Position numbers and translations under genes: made by a program. DNA of 64,000 bases from Alteromonas mediterranea DE (GTDB lineage: Bacteria > Pseudomonadota > Gammaproteobacteria > Enterobacterales > Alteromonadaceae), in NCBI RefSeq assembly GCF_000020585.3, contig NC_011138.3:2027136-2091135 (forward strand), in the 5' to 3' direction. This document shows positions 1 through 13,481 of this stretch, in pieces. How positions within the stretch are numbered: position 1 is the first letter of the stretch; each line of letters begins with the position of its first letter. Under the pieces are notes generated by a model, which saw only the letters and a list, made by a program, of their open reading frames with translations, was not told the DNA's origin and did no database searches.

Positions 1-493
1 CAACTCTATACCTAATAAGGCGAAGGGTAGGGAAACCTACGTGCGCTGTCATACGTCTTACTTGTCTGTTTCTGCCTTCTGTAATGGTAATCGACACCCA
101 GCTAGTTGGAATAGATTGTCTGAAACGCACAGGCGGGTTTCTTGGCCATACGTCAGGCTCCTTCATCGCTTTTACTTTAGCTGGGCGAGTCATGCCGTCT
201 TTTAATTCAACACCATCGCGTAGCGCCTGCATGGCTTTTTCGTCCATTACACCTTCAACCTGTACCCAATAGGTTTTGCTGGTCTTGGCTTTGGGGTTTG
301 CCAGTTTGTGTTGAAGCTTACCATCATTAGTGAGTACTAAGAGGCCTTCAGAATCTCGGTCTAGGCGACCTGCAGCGTAAACATCGGGAATATCAATATA
401 ATCTTTTAGCGTCTCTCTACCGTCCGCGTCGGTAAATTGAGAAAGAACTTGAAAGGGCTTATTAAACAGCACCACTTTGGCGTTTGAAGACAT
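1..493 (-). CDS. rluE: 23S rRNA pseudouridine synthase RluE, C-terminus off the window
   Basis: RsuA/RluB/E/F-family pseudouridine synthase that isomerises a uridine in 23S rRNA (U2457 in E. coli numbering). The frame read from ATG at 493 begins [20 protein letters not shown] and is open to the window edge, about 164 residues. It shows the catalytic-loop motif [17 protein letters not shown] near residues 45-61, with the active Asp in RLD, and the family signature [20 protein letters not shown] near the edge. There is no N-terminal S4 domain, which fits RluE rather than RsuA or RluB. It is divergent from icd. The missing part should be only some 20 to 40 residues. Confidence 0.9.
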   Translation of the reverse strand, partial: MSSNAKVVLFNKPFQVLSQFTDADGRETLKDYIDIPDVYAAGRLDRDSEGLLVLTNDGKLQHKLANPKAKTSKTYWVQVEGVMDEKAMQALRDGVELKDGMTRPAKVKAMKEPDVWPRNPPVRFRQSIPTSWVSITITEGRNRQVRRMTAHVGFPTLRLIRYRV

Positions 494-3224
<2,731 letters not shown>

Positions 3225-3303
3225 TTACAATTTTCTCAGTTGATCGTATGACGTCTTAACGTTCAACTGTGATGACGTAATAAGTAGCGTTATATGAACA
3301 TTA

Positions 3304-3339
3304 AAAAGCCCGTTCACTGAAGTGAGCGGGCTTTTTTTT
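3304..3339 (+). terminator. Rho-independent terminator of icd
   Basis: Stem AGCCCGTTCAC / GTGAGCGGGCT with one G-T pair and a short loop, followed by eight T residues. Confidence 0.9.
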
Positions 3340-3712
3340 AACCTTCAAAGGCACGTTAACGTGCTTACGTGTTTAGCATACAAATGGTAAAACTTGGCGT
3401 TGCTTACATGTATCGAAAAGGGAAGGCTATTTTTTAAAGGAATTGTTTTTAAGAAGTTGATTTTAAAGGAGTTGTTTTTAAAGGGCTGGGTTTAAGGAAT
3501 TGGGCTTGAGTGCTTGTACTAAGCAGGGTATTACTTTGAAGGTATCGTTTGGGTAAGCGTGCAGATAACGTAGCGCGCCGCTAATTACTCAAATGCTAAC
3601 GCAAAAATTGAAAAACGTGCTCACATAGAAGTTAACACAAAAGCTCAGATAATAATCGACACAATTATCCACACAGGCGCGAATGTACGCCTTTGCGTTT
3701 TATAAATGGCAT
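3340..3712. other. Convergent intergenic region with a degenerate repeat
   Basis: Space between the ends of icd and cspD. It contains the 15-base degenerate tandem repeat at 3431-3504. I see no supported gene in the rest. Confidence 0.5.
3431..3504. repeat. Degenerate tandem repeat, five units of about 15 bases
   Basis: Consecutive units TTTTTAAAGGAATTG, TTTTTAAGAAGTTGA, TTTTAAAGGAGTTG, TTTTTAAAGGGCTGG and GTTTAAGGAATTGGG follow one another without gaps (one unit is 14 bases). The shared core is TTTAA-A/G-GGA-TTG. Function unknown; it lies in noncoding space between two convergent genes. Confidence 0.7.
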
Positions 3713-3746
3713 AAAAAGCAAAAGCCTGACGGCAAGGTCAGGCTTT
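3713..3746 (-). terminator. Terminator of cspD
   Basis: Perfect 10-base stem AAAGCCTGAC / GTCAGGCTTT at 3721-3746, followed on the minus strand by a T-rich run TTTTGCTTTTT. Confidence 0.85.
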
Positions 3747-3760
3747 ATAAATTCTTTTTA

Positions 3761-3979
3761 CTAACGCTCTGGTTCTTCTTTGAAGCCAATGTTCTCAGCG
3801 TGTAGCCCTTTAGGGCCTTGCTGTACTTCGAACGTCACTTCTTGTCCCGCTTTTAGCGAACGGTAGCCTTCCATTTGAATCGTAGAGTAATGCGCGAAAA
3901 TATCTTCGCCGCCGTCCTCAGGAACGATAAATCCAAAACCCTTTGCGTTGTTAAACCATTTAACTTTGCCAACCGCCAT
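3761..3979 (-). CDS. cspD: Cold-shock-domain protein CspD
   Basis: Small single-strand nucleic-acid-binding protein; in E. coli CspD is induced in stationary phase and blocks replication by binding single-stranded DNA. The 72 residues are one cold-shock domain with RNP1 KGFGFI (13-18) and RNP2 DIFAHY (26-31). The stretch [20 protein letters not shown] is close to CspD and distinguishes it from CspA types. It is divergent from clpS, the arrangement known from enterobacteria, so the two share the 240-base promoter region. A strong terminator follows. Confidence 0.93.
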   Translation of the reverse strand: MAVGKVKWFNNAKGFGFIVPEDGGEDIFAHYSTIQMEGYRSLKAGQEVTFEVQQGPKGLHAENIGFKEEPER

Positions 3980-4220
3980 ACTTCGACTTCCTCTTAATCC
4001 TTGAACTCACGAGTATATGCCCCCATTATAGATCCGGAGACAGGGTGGAAAGAGTATTGAATGTAACTAATATGAAGTTATAAATAGTTATCACTGTGCA
4101 ATACCCAACACCACAATACAAAATGTAGATTTTTTAACCATATTATGTCAAGGGATAATGTGAATAAATTTATCCAAAAGTTTGTACACATATATCCCAG
4201 ATAACCACTATTATTAAGTT

Positions 4221-4541
4221 ATGAGTAAAGACAACGCTATTAGTATCGAAAAGGAAAAACAAAAAGACGCGCAGCGACAAAAGCCGCAGCCGCCTCCCAT
4301 GTATAAAGTGTTGTTGAACAATGACGACTACACGCCAATGGATTTTGTCATTGAAGTACTCATGCAGTTTTTCAATATGGACGCTGAGAAAGCCAACCAA
4401 CTTATGCTAACCGTTCATTATCAAGGAAAAGCCGTGTGTGGCATTTTTACTGCTGAGATAGCAGAGACAAAAGTGATGCAGGTTAATCAGTACGCACGCA
4501 AGCATCAACACCCGTTGATGTGCACGATGGAGCAAGCATAA
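4221..4541 (+). CDS. clpS: ATP-dependent Clp protease adaptor ClpS
   Basis: N-recognin that captures proteins with N-terminal Leu, Phe, Tyr or Trp and hands them to ClpAP. The 106-residue protein has a charged, Gln/Pro-rich flexible tail (about 1-26) then the ClpS fold. The N-degron pocket residues Asn34, Asp35, Asp36 and His66 sit at exactly the E. coli positions. clpA follows after 24 bases, so the two form an operon. Together with bpt and aat at 7.3-8.8 kb this gives both the makers and the readers of N-degrons in one region. Confidence 0.96.
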   Translation: MSKDNAISIEKEKQKDAQRQKPQPPPMYKVLLNNDDYTPMDFVIEVLMQFFNMDAEKANQLMLTVHYQGKAVCGIFTAEIAETKVMQVNQYARKHQHPLMCTMEQA

Positions 4542-4565
4542 GGTTTTTTGTAGAGGGCGAGCGAT

Positions 4566-6842
4566 ATGTTAAATAAAGAATTAGAACAAACGTTGAATGA
4601 CGCGTTTGTATTTGCCAGAGAGCACCGTCATGAGTTTATGACGGTTGAGCACTTGTTGTTGGCATTGCTTGATAACTCAGCTGCTCGCGATGCGCTCAAG
4701 GCATGTGGTGCCGATATAGAGGCAATTAAAAGCGAATTATTGTCTTTCGTGAAAGATACCACACCACTCATTTTAGACGACCAGTTGAACGAGCGGGAAA
4801 CCCAGCCTACGTTAGGTTTTCAACGTGTGTTACAACGGGCGGTCTTCCACGTACAGTCGTCGGGTAAAGACGAAGTAACGGGCGCAAATGTGTTGGTTGC
4901 AATCTTCAGTGAGCAAGAGTCTCAGGCGGTATATATCCTCAAAAAAGCGGATGTTACCCGGTTAGACGTAGTGAACTTTATTAGTCATGGCGTGAGTAAA
5001 GCCGATGACGATGATCCAGTTAACCCGGAAACTGCAGAAGAGAGCGAGTCGGGAGAAGAGGGCGGTTCGGCGTTAAGTAAGTACGCGACTGACCTGAACA
5101 AACATGCCAAAGATGGAAAAATTGACCCACTCATTGGCCGCGATTCTGAAGTAGAGCGAACTATTCAAATCCTATGCCGTCGTCGTAAGAACAACCCGTT
5201 ACTTGTGGGTGAGGCCGGCGTGGGTAAAACCGCTATTGCCGAAGGGTTAGCTTATCGCATCGGAACGTAGACGTGCCTTATGTTATTGCGGAAAGTCCTG
5301 TGCATTCACTGGACTTAGGTGGGCTGCTGGCGGGGACTAAGTACCGCGGTGACTTCGAAAAGCGTTTAAAATCGATTATAAAAGAATTAGGCAAAGACAA
5401 GCACGCGATTTTATTTATTGATGAAATCCCCACTATTATTGGCGCAGGTGCTGCATCTGGCGGTGTAATGGACGCGTCTAACTTGCTTAAGCCTAAGCTT
5501 TCTAGCGGTGAACTTCGCTGTATAGGGTCTACCACATATCAAGAATACCAAGGTATTTTCGAAAAAGACCGTGCGCTGGCCCGTCGCTTCCAAAAAGTTC
5601 ATATCACAGAACCGAGTGTAAGCGATACGACCAAGATATTGCTTGGGCTCAAGAGTCGCTATGAAGAGCACCACAACGTGCGCTTTACGCAAAAAGCGAT
5701 TCAGGCGGCAGTTGAACTGTCGGCCCAAATACATTAATGAGCGTCACCTTCCAGATAAGGCCATTGACGTGATGGACGAAGCCGGTGCAAGTCAACGCTT
5801 GCTACCGCCTTCAAAACGCAAAAAGACTATCAATGTAGGAGACATAGAGCAAATCATTGCAAAAATGGCGCGTATTCCTGAGAAGTCTGTGTCAGCCTCT
5901 GACAAAGAAGTGCTTAAGAACCTAGGTCGCAACCTTAAAATGGTTGTTTTTGGCCAAGACAAAGCGATAGAGACGCTTAACGACGCTATTTTGCTGTCGC
6001 GTTCAGGCCTAGGGGCCGAAGCCAAACCAATTGGTAGTTTCTTGTTTGCTGGCCCTACGGGTGTCGGTAAAACTGAAGTAACTCAGCAACTGGCGAAGAT
6101 TATGGGCGTTGAATTAGTGCGCTTCGACATGTCTGAATACATGGAACGTCATGCGGTAAGCCGCTTAATTGGTGCTCCTCCTGGTTATGTGGGCTTCGAC
6201 CAAGGCGGTTTATTAACAGACGCGGTGATTAAAAACCCATACTCTGTGGTGCTTCTAGATGAAATTGAGAAGGCGCATAGCGACATCTACAATATTCTTC
6301 TTCAAGTGATGGATCATGGTACGTTAACTGATAACAACGGCCGCAAAGTGGACTTTAGAAATGTTGTACTTGTAATGACCACCAACGCTGGTGTGCAGGA
6401 AACGGTGCGCAAGTCTATTGGCTTTAAGCAGCAAGACCACAGCCATGATGCATTGTCGGAAATTAATAAGGTATTTACCCCTGAATTCAGAAACCGTTTA
6501 GATGGCATTATTTGGTTTAATCATCTGGACCCTGAAATCATCTTGCAAGTGGTAGATAAGTTTATCATTGAGCTTCAAGCGCAGCTTGACGTGAAAGGTG
6601 TTTCACTTGAGGTAACCAGTGATGCTCGTGCTTACATGGCCGACAAGGGTTATGACAAAGCGATGGGGGCACGACCAATGGCACGTGTCATCAAAGACGA
6701 TCTGAAGAAAGAGTTGGCTAATGAGCTGTTATTTGGTGAGTTGTCTAAAGGCGGCAATGTGAAAGTAGACTGTGTAGAAGATAAATTAACCTTCGAATAC
6801 ACAGGTGTAGGCGCCACGTCTGAAGAAGCTGAGCCTAGTTAG
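4566..6842 (+). pseudogene. clpA: ATP-dependent Clp protease ATPase subunit ClpA, apparently broken by two compensating frameshifts
   Basis: Hsp100 unfoldase that feeds substrates to ClpP. Reading from ATG 4566: N domain (about 1-145), an acidic linker, then the first AAA module with Walker A GEAGVGKT. At 5262-5264, just after LAYRI, one base is missing and the frame stops at 5270. The sequence continues in another frame (VPYVIAESPVHSLDLGG) until CCC at 5724-5726, where one extra C shifts it back to the original frame (AKYINERHLPDKAIDV). The second AAA module is intact: Walker A GPTGVGKT, Walker B LLDEIEKAH, and a ClpP-docking loop reading IGF instead of the IGL of E. coli. FIDEIPTIIGAG has Pro where ClpA normally has His. 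Everything outside the two indels is well conserved, so sequencing error is likely; true decay cannot be excluded. Confidence 0.9.
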
Positions 6843-6969
6843 CGATAGCTTTAGAAAAGTACCCGAAGGATGGCGGTAGGTCGTCTTCGGAGTGCTTTGG
6901 CGTTTATCTACAATAGCGAAGCATTGTAAGTAAATGCGAAACAGCATTGATGAGTCAGCAACAGATATG

Positions 6970-6999
6970 AAAAAGCCCGATTATATCGGGCTTTTTTTA
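6970..6999. terminator. Bidirectional terminator between clpA and infA
   Basis: Stem AAGCCCGA / TCGGGCTT with loop TTATA, flanked by A and T runs on both sides, so it can serve both convergent genes. Confidence 0.88.
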
Positions 7000-7022
7000 T
7001 GCGTTACCGCTTAAATGGCTCA

Positions 7023-7241
7023 TTATCTTGCGCGATAAATGATTCGACCTTTAGTCAAATCGTATGGAGTCATCTCAACGGTGACCTTATCGCCAGTAAG
7101 AATACGGATATAGTTCTTGCGCATTTTACCAGAGATGTGTGCAGTCACTACGTGACCGTTTTCTAGTTCAACGCGGAACATAGTGTTAGGTAGTGTGTCT
7201 AACACAGTACCTTCCATTTCAATACAATCTTCTTTTGCCAT
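7023..7241 (-). CDS. infA: Translation initiation factor IF-1
   Basis: 72-residue S1/OB-fold protein that binds the 30S A site during initiation. Sequence [20 protein letters not shown] through [20 protein letters not shown] is nearly invariant across proteobacteria. It lies between clpA and the aat-bpt pair as in many gammaproteobacteria, but is convergent with clpA and followed by the shared terminator. The 16-base palindrome TACCCAATCTTGGGTA at 7288-7303 lies about 47 bases upstream of the start. Confidence 0.97.
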   Translation of the reverse strand: MAKEDCIEMEGTVLDTLPNTMFRVELENGHVVTAHISGKMRKNYIRILTGDKVTVEMTPYDLTKGRIIYRAR

Positions 7242-7287
7242 GTAAAGCAGTTACCTCAGTAATTCAAAATTTTTGCCGCGCAGACCT

Positions 7288-7303
7288 TACCCAATCTTGG
7301 GTA
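7288..7303. promoter_or_regulatory. Palindrome between bpt and infA
   Basis: TACCCAATCTTGGGTA has 7-base arms around a 2-base centre. The centre is too tight for a hairpin terminator, so an operator upstream of infA is the better guess, but no regulator is identifiable. Confidence 0.25.
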
Positions 7304-7316
7304 CGGTGTAAAGCAA

Positions 7317-8039
7317 TTAAGTGTGTATTTTACTACTTTTACTAAATAGATGCCATTCATTGTCACTAAACTGCTGTAACGGCAGGAATTTATGCTTGTA
7401 AGACATTTTTTGACAACCATCAACGTAATATCCCAAATACACGTAGCGGTGACCTAAACGCTTAGCCTGTTCAATCTGCATCAAAATCATCCATGTGCCT
7501 AAAGACGCTGGACTATAGTCAGGGTCAAAAAATGTATACAGCGCCGAAAGCGCGCTCATGTTTTTATTGGCATCAATAATATCAGTGACAGCCACAGCAA
7601 TAAGTTTTTCGCCGTGGTAGGCCTCAAGATAATGGGTAGTCATCCATTCGCTTTGTACGAAGTTATCGAACTGGGTTTTCGACGGGGGGTACATGCTGCC
7701 ATCAGCATGACGCTCAGTAATATAGCGCTCGTACAGCGGATAGTAATCGTCACGGGTTTTATCGACTAGCCTGACGCTAAAGTTCTGATTACTTTTTAGC
7801 AGACGCTTTTGACTGCGAGAGGGGGTAAACTCGTAAACGGGGATCCTTACCGATTTGCACGCTTTACAGGCAGGGCAGTGAGGGCGATATATTTGTTCAC
7901 CACTGCGTCTGAACCCTACTTGAATAAGCTGCGAATAATGCCACTGCTGAGAATTGTTATTTTCAGCATAAACTAACAGTTGCTCCTGCTGTTCAGGCAA
8001 ATAGCTACATGAAAACGATTGGGTTATACCAAACTTCAC
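7317..8039 (-). CDS. bpt: Aspartate/glutamate leucyltransferase Bpt
   Basis: Transfers Leu from leucyl-tRNA to proteins starting with Asp or Glu, creating an N-degron that ClpS reads. Belongs to the Ate/Bpt family: N-terminal Cys motif FSCSYLPEQQEQ, then CPACKACKSVRIPV, a GNAT-like C-terminal half with ERHADGSMYPP, LSALYTFFDPDYSPASLGTW and YLGYYVDGCQKMSYK. I prefer GTG 8039 because it overlaps the aat stop as GTGA, a classic coupled start, and gives VKFGITQSF like other family members. An ATG at 8063 in the same frame would add eight residues. About 240 residues, full length. Confidence 0.92.
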   Translation of the reverse strand: MKFGITQSFSCSYLPEQQEQLLVYAENNNSQQWHYSQLIQVGFRRSGEQIYRPHCPACKACKSVRIPVYEFTPSRSQKRLLKSNQNFSVRLVDKTRDDYYPLYERYITERHADGSMYPPSKTQFDNFVQSEWMTTHYLEAYHGEKLIAVAVTDIIDANKNMSALSALYTFFDPDYSPASLGTWMILMQIEQAKRLGHRYVYLGYYVDGCQKMSYKHKFLPLQQFSDNEWHLFSKSSKIHT

Positions 8040-8782
8040 GGTGTAATCACTCTTGGCTTCCAACGGGCTAGGTAGTCTTCGTGAAGCCTACCGTCATCTG
8101 TTAAAGTGTGGTTGTTGTTTTCCAATTTTTCAATAAAGTCTTCCCTTGAGAGGGTTTTAGCACCTAATGAAGAAAGGTGGTCAGTGGGCAATTGGCAATC
8201 GATAAACGCCATATCGTAAGCTTTCATATGCTCAACTAGCGCCAGCATAGCTAGCTTTGACGTGTTACTTTCACGGTGAAACATAGACTCACCGCAATAG
8301 ACTTTACCAATACCAACGCCGTATAGGCCACCTACTAACTCGTCGTCATGCCATACCTCAACAGAGTGGACAAGACCTAAACCATTAAGCTGCTTGTATG
8401 CGGCTATCATATCTTCAGTTATCCAAGTCTCATCTGAAAAATCACCCGTGTTCGGGTTCTTGCGAGGTATTGCGGAGCAAGCGTTTATAACGCGGTCAAA
8501 TGCGTGATTTATCGTTACCGTGTATTTCTGTTTGCGAGCCAATTTTTTAAGGCTTTTTGACGGAACAAATTCGTTAAGCTCGATGATTGCCCGAGGGTTT
8601 GGTGACCACCAAAGGAGCGGTTCATCATCACTAAACCACGGAAATATGCCTTGGGAGTATGCGGAAAATAAGCGAGCAGGGCTTAAATCGCCGCCGAAGG
8701 CAAGTAAACCGTTTGGGTCTTCTAATGCGGTATCAACAGGCGGGAAGGGCGCGCCTTCTTCAATATAATGTAACGCTATCAT
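8036..8782 (-). CDS. aat: Leucyl/phenylalanyl-tRNA--protein transferase
   Basis: Adds Leu or Phe from aminoacyl-tRNA to proteins with N-terminal Lys or Arg, marking them for ClpS-ClpAP. The protein starts MIALHYIEEGAPFPPVDTAL and has the family blocks PNGLLAFGGDLSPARL, YSQGIFPWF, LLWWSPNPRAII, LVHSVEVW, ESMFHRESNTSKLAM and FIDCQLPTDHLSSLGAK. About 248 residues, slightly longer than the E. coli protein. ATG 8782 was chosen: a longer in-frame start at 8818 would read through the trxB terminator hairpin. The stop overlaps the bpt start by four bases, so the two transferases are translationally coupled. Confidence 0.95.
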   Translation of the reverse strand: MIALHYIEEGAPFPPVDTALEDPNGLLAFGGDLSPARLFSAYSQGIFPWFSDDEPLLWWSPNPRAIIELNEFVPSKSLKKLARKQKYTVTINHAFDRVINACSAIPRKNPNTGDFSDETWITEDMIAAYKQLNGLGLVHSVEVWHDDELVGGLYGVGIGKVYCGESMFHRESNTSKLAMLALVEHMKAYDMAFIDCQLPTDHLSSLGAKTLSREDFIEKLENNNHTLTDDGRLHEDYLARWKPRVITP

Positions 8783-8785
8783 AAG

Positions 8786-8815
8786 TAAAAAAGCCCCACA
8801 GTAACGTAGGGCTTT
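8786..8815 (-). terminator. Hairpin between trxB and aat
   Basis: Arms AAGCCCCAC / GTAGGGCTT (one mismatch) with six-base loop and a run of T on the minus strand. It lies only a few bases before the aat ATG, so it may terminate or attenuate trxB transcription into aat-bpt. Confidence 0.7.
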
Positions 8816-8827
8816 CAAATAAGGTAC

Positions 8828-10371
<1,544 letters not shown>

Positions 10372-10821
10372 ATGTCTCAATCAGTAGTGACAATGTTGAA
10401 AAACGGTCAGCAGTACATGAAGACGTGGCCTGTTAGAAAAGAGCTTTACGCTTTTTTCCCAGAGTGCCGTGTGGTTGCTGCAACCAAATTTGCGATTAAG
10501 ACCATGCCTCCGGTTGCTATGGTTTCCTGTGCGCTTTTATTTCAGAATTTAGGCGCTGACTATTTACCCCAGACCATCGCTATAGGTGCATTTTTTCTAA
10601 GTTTACCCATGCAAGGGTTACTTTGGCTTGGTCATCGTTCAGATCAATACCTTCCGCCGCAGCTAAAAAGTTGGTATCAAGAGATTCACGCTAAAATGCG
10701 CGCCCAAGGGGTGAATATTGCTAGTGCTAAGGCTAAACCAAAATACAAAGAGCTAGCGCAACTTCTCAAGACAGCGTTTGACGATTTAGACAGCGTATTT
10801 ACTAAACACTGGTTTAATTAG
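10372..10821 (+). CDS. yfbV: YfbV family membrane protein (UPF0208)
   Basis: 149-residue inner-membrane protein. The E. coli member is reported to limit the influence of the Ter macrodomain on neighbouring DNA; its biochemistry is unknown. Matching features are GQQYMKTWPVRKEL near the N-terminus, AIKTMPPVAMVSCALLF (first membrane segment), AIGAFFLSLPMQGLLWLGHR (second segment) and the C-terminal KYKELAQLLKTAFDDLD. GAGGTG sits just before ATG 10372. It is a single gene, not next to ackA-pta as in E. coli. Confidence 0.88.
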   Translation: MSQSVVTMLKNGQQYMKTWPVRKELYAFFPECRVVAATKFAIKTMPPVAMVSCALLFQNLGADYLPQTIAIGAFFLSLPMQGLLWLGHRSDQYLPPQLKSWYQEIHAKMRAQGVNIASAKAKPKYKELAQLLKTAFDDLDSVFTKHWFN

Positions 10822-10880
10822 TCGAAAGCACGTAATGGCAAAGCAATATTAATAGCCTTGTGTTTCCAAATTTACCCCAA

Positions 10881-11336
10881 TTAGGCTGCTCTAAGCAAGG
10901 AGCTGCATTTCTTACACTTATACTGGGCACCTTTTAAAATATTATTATGCCTGCGCGTACTTAACGCATAAGTGTCACAATCACATTTATAGCTAAAAGA
11001 GCGGCTTACGCGCTTTACATCAAACTGATGCGTTGCACTTGGGGAGCAGTCAAACACCCCCCGCATCACCGATTGCCATTCTTTCCCGTGGGGTTGAACC
11101 CTTGCGAACAATATCCATACTAGTAGGTGACTCACTTCGTGTGGCACCACCTCCCGTATAAATACCTCGCTATTTTCTTTGTATAAAATAGGGTGGAAGT
11201 TAAGGCGGTTTTGTTGCAAAAATGCGGTACCCGCGTTTTTACCGGAACGTCTGAATGTAATGGCGGGGCGTTCGAAAGAACGAGAAAAATAGTGCTCCGC
11301 TTTATCATAGCAACGAAAAACAGCGTCGGTAATCAC
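10881..11336 (-). CDS. sprT: SprT-family zinc metalloprotease-like protein
   Basis: SprT/Spartan-like domain with the zinc-metalloprotease motif HEVSH (residues about 67-71), preceded by EVFIREVVP and followed by RVQPHGKEW, then a C-terminal zinc ribbon CDC...CKKC with RRHNN between. Bacterial SprT function is unclear; eukaryotic homologues cut DNA-protein crosslinks. The annotated start is GTG 11336, giving 151 residues, shorter than E. coli SprT (165). In-frame coding-like sequence (LTQEQRR) continues upstream to a stop near 11392 but has no ATG, GTG or TTG, so the true N-terminus is uncertain. Confidence 0.85.
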   Translation of the reverse strand: MITDAVFRCYDKAEHYFSRSFERPAITFRRSGKNAGTAFLQQNRLNFHPILYKENSEVFIREVVPHEVSHLLVWILFARVQPHGKEWQSVMRGVFDCSPSATHQFDVKRVSRSFSYKCDCDTYALSTRRHNNILKGAQYKCKKCSSLLRAA

Positions 11337-11413
11337 ACGACGCTGTTCTTGGGTTAAGTCATTTGAAGCGATCTTACTGCCTCTTTGTTAAGAAAGTTTT
11401 TCTTGCTTGCCCG

Positions 11414-13279
11414 TTATTCAACGTCGCAGGGTAAGCAAAGAACATAAGTGCCTTTCGGATCGTTAAGTTGGTTTACCAAGTTAAACTCTTTCAGTACACG
11501 CTTAAACTCGTTAACCAGTGCAGTATCTGCATTCGCAAACTGCCATTTGCCGACAAATGTCATTGCTTGTCCAAAAAATTCTTTCCAGAATATTTCCTGA
11601 GCGGTTAATGTACGCTTTACGTAAAACGTATCGTAATTTTCTAGTTCAGCCATTTCGGCTGCAGCAACAACCGCATCGTCAAGGGTACCTAATTCATCAA
11701 CTAGCCCCAAGTTAATCGCATCGTCACCAATCCACACGCGACCTTGCGCTACATTGTCTACTTCATCAATTGGCATATCTCGTGCGTTAGAGACAAGCGA
11801 CAGAAAGTTACCATAGGTGTTTTCCACATTGCGCTGAAGAATCTGACCAAACTCTGGTGCTAACGGGCGAACCGTTGAAAAACCAGCAAGCTCAGTGGAT
11901 GCGACGCCATCGCTATGAATGCCTAAATAATCCAGTGAATTTTCGTAGGTCATAAACATGCCAAATACACCGATAGAGCCCGTTATTGTGCTCGGGCTTG
12001 CGATAATTTTATCTGCGCTTGCCGCAATCCAATAACCACCAGACGCCGCGTAAGTGCTCATTGATGCAATAACCGGCTTGCCCGCCTGTTGAAGCTGGAG
12101 TACTTCTTGACGGATAACCTCAGATGCAAATGCACTACCGCCAGGAGAGTCTATCTGTAGTACCACTGCTTTTACGTTGTCATTTAATCGCGCTTTTCTT
12201 AACAGACGTGCAGTGCTGTCGCCGCCTATAGTGCCAGCTTTTTGATCGCCGTCTAAAATCGTTCCTTTGGCAACAACAATAGCGACTTTATCCATATCAG
12301 ATTCAATGGCCGGCATGGGCGGATTAATCACCTTAAGGTAGGTATTAAATGACGTTAAATTCACGCCGAGTTTATTGTCGTCTTCGCCCACTATGTCGAT
12401 AAGTTCAAGCCTGACTTCTTCTCGTGTTTTTAACGCATCTACCCAATTGTTTTGCAGGGCATATTGAGCAAAGTCGCCGCCGGCGGCTTCAAACTTAGCC
12501 AAAAGCTCTTCAAGGGTTTCATCAAAATTAGCTTCATCAATGCCGCGGGCTGCTGAAACGTCAGCCTTGTATTGAGCCCAATAGCCATCTAACCACTGCT
12601 TTTCTGCTTCTTTGGCTTCCTGTGACATGTCGTTGCGCATGAGTGGCTCAACCGCTGATTTATAGGTGCCCACACGGAAAATATGTGTGGTAACCTTCAG
12701 CTTTTCCAGCATGTCTTTAAAGTACATTCCGAAGCGACCATACCCTTCAAACATCAACCCTCCCATTGGGTTTAGATAAATGTTGTCAGCATGGGCTGCT
12801 AAGTAATACTGGTCCTGTGAGAAGTAATCGCCAATAGCGTATACCGGCTTTTCCGATTCTTTAAACCCGTCAATAGCTTTCGCTACGGCGCGAAGTTTAT
12901 CTAAACCACCGCCTGTAAAGCCTTGCAAATCTAACACCAGAGCTTTAATACGACGGTCTTTTTGGGCGTTCTCTAGCACTTTTACCACGTCGCGAACAAG
13001 TACTTCTGGGTTTTCAGGTTCACTGCCTAGCGATTCCTGTAAAAACTGCTCGAAGGGATCAACACTTTCTTTTTCAATGACCAACTTGCCGTTAAGCGTT
13101 AGAAAAAGTGCACTGCCTTTATTTACCGTTAGTTGCTCGTTGTCCTGACCAGCTATAGCAACAATCAATCCAACAAAAATAACAATGAAAATAAGATTAA
13201 AGAAAAGTTTGCGGGTGAAGTTAAGCACCGTCCACAAGCCAATAAACAAGGATTTGGTCCAATTTCCTTTGGCTGCCAT
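11414..13279 (-). CDS. sppA: Signal peptide peptidase SppA, 67-kDa type
   Basis: Inner-membrane serine protease that digests cleaved signal peptides on the periplasmic side. 621 residues, close to the 618 of E. coli. One N-terminal membrane segment (about 24-43, LFFNLIFIVIFVGLIVAIAG), then two tandem S49 domains. The general base Lys lies in GTYKSAVEP near residue 205 in the first domain; the nucleophile Ser in DSPGGSAFASE near 405 in the second. The C-terminal NDPKGTYVLCLPC resembles other SppA tails. ATG GCA GCC at 13279 is the natural start. Single gene. Confidence 0.95.
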   Translation of the reverse strand: MAAKGNWTKSLFIGLWTVLNFTRKLFFNLIFIVIFVGLIVAIAGQDNEQLTVNKGSALFLTLNGKLVIEKESVDPFEQFLQESLGSEPENPEVLVRDVVKVLENAQKDRRIKALVLDLQGFTGGGLDKLRAVAKAIDGFKESEKPVYAIGDYFSQDQYYLAAHADNIYLNPMGGLMFEGYGRFGMYFKDMLEKLKVTTHIFRVGTYKSAVEPLMRNDMSQEAKEAEKQWLDGYWAQYKADVSAARGIDEANFDETLEELLAKFEAAGGDFAQYALQNNWVDALKTREEVRLELIDIVGEDDNKLGVNLTSFNTYLKVINPPMPAIESDMDKVAIVVAKGTILDGDQKAGTIGGDSTARLLRKARLNDNVKAVVLQIDSPGGSAFASEVIRQEVLQLQQAGKPVIASMSTYAASGGYWIAASADKIIASPSTITGSIGVFGMFMTYENSLDYLGIHSDGVASTELAGFSTVRPLAPEFGQILQRNVENTYGNFLSLVSNARDMPIDEVDNVAQGRVWIGDDAINLGLVDELGTLDDAVVAAAEMAELENYDTFYVKRTLTAQEIFWKEFFGQAMTFVGKWQFANADTALVNEFKRVLKEFNLVNQLNDPKGTYVLCLPCDVE

Positions 13280-13481
13280 TTGATCACTACCTTTTTTGAA
13301 TTAACTAATCAGAGCAAGACCAGTCAGGGGTATCTTGCTCAATATACTGCATTACATTATGTTACCTAAAACGTATAAGATCGCGAACTTAATTGTAATT
13401 TTTTGTGTGCAGCCATTCGATTTACCTTAATCAATAGGGACAATTAGCCACCAGAACAATAATTTCGCTATTAAACTGCCG

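Noticed and set aside
5262..5726. Programmed ribosomal frameshifting in clpA
   Set aside because: Two opposite shifts would be needed with no slippery heptamer and stem pattern; ClpA is not known to use frameshifting. Indel error or mutation is simpler.
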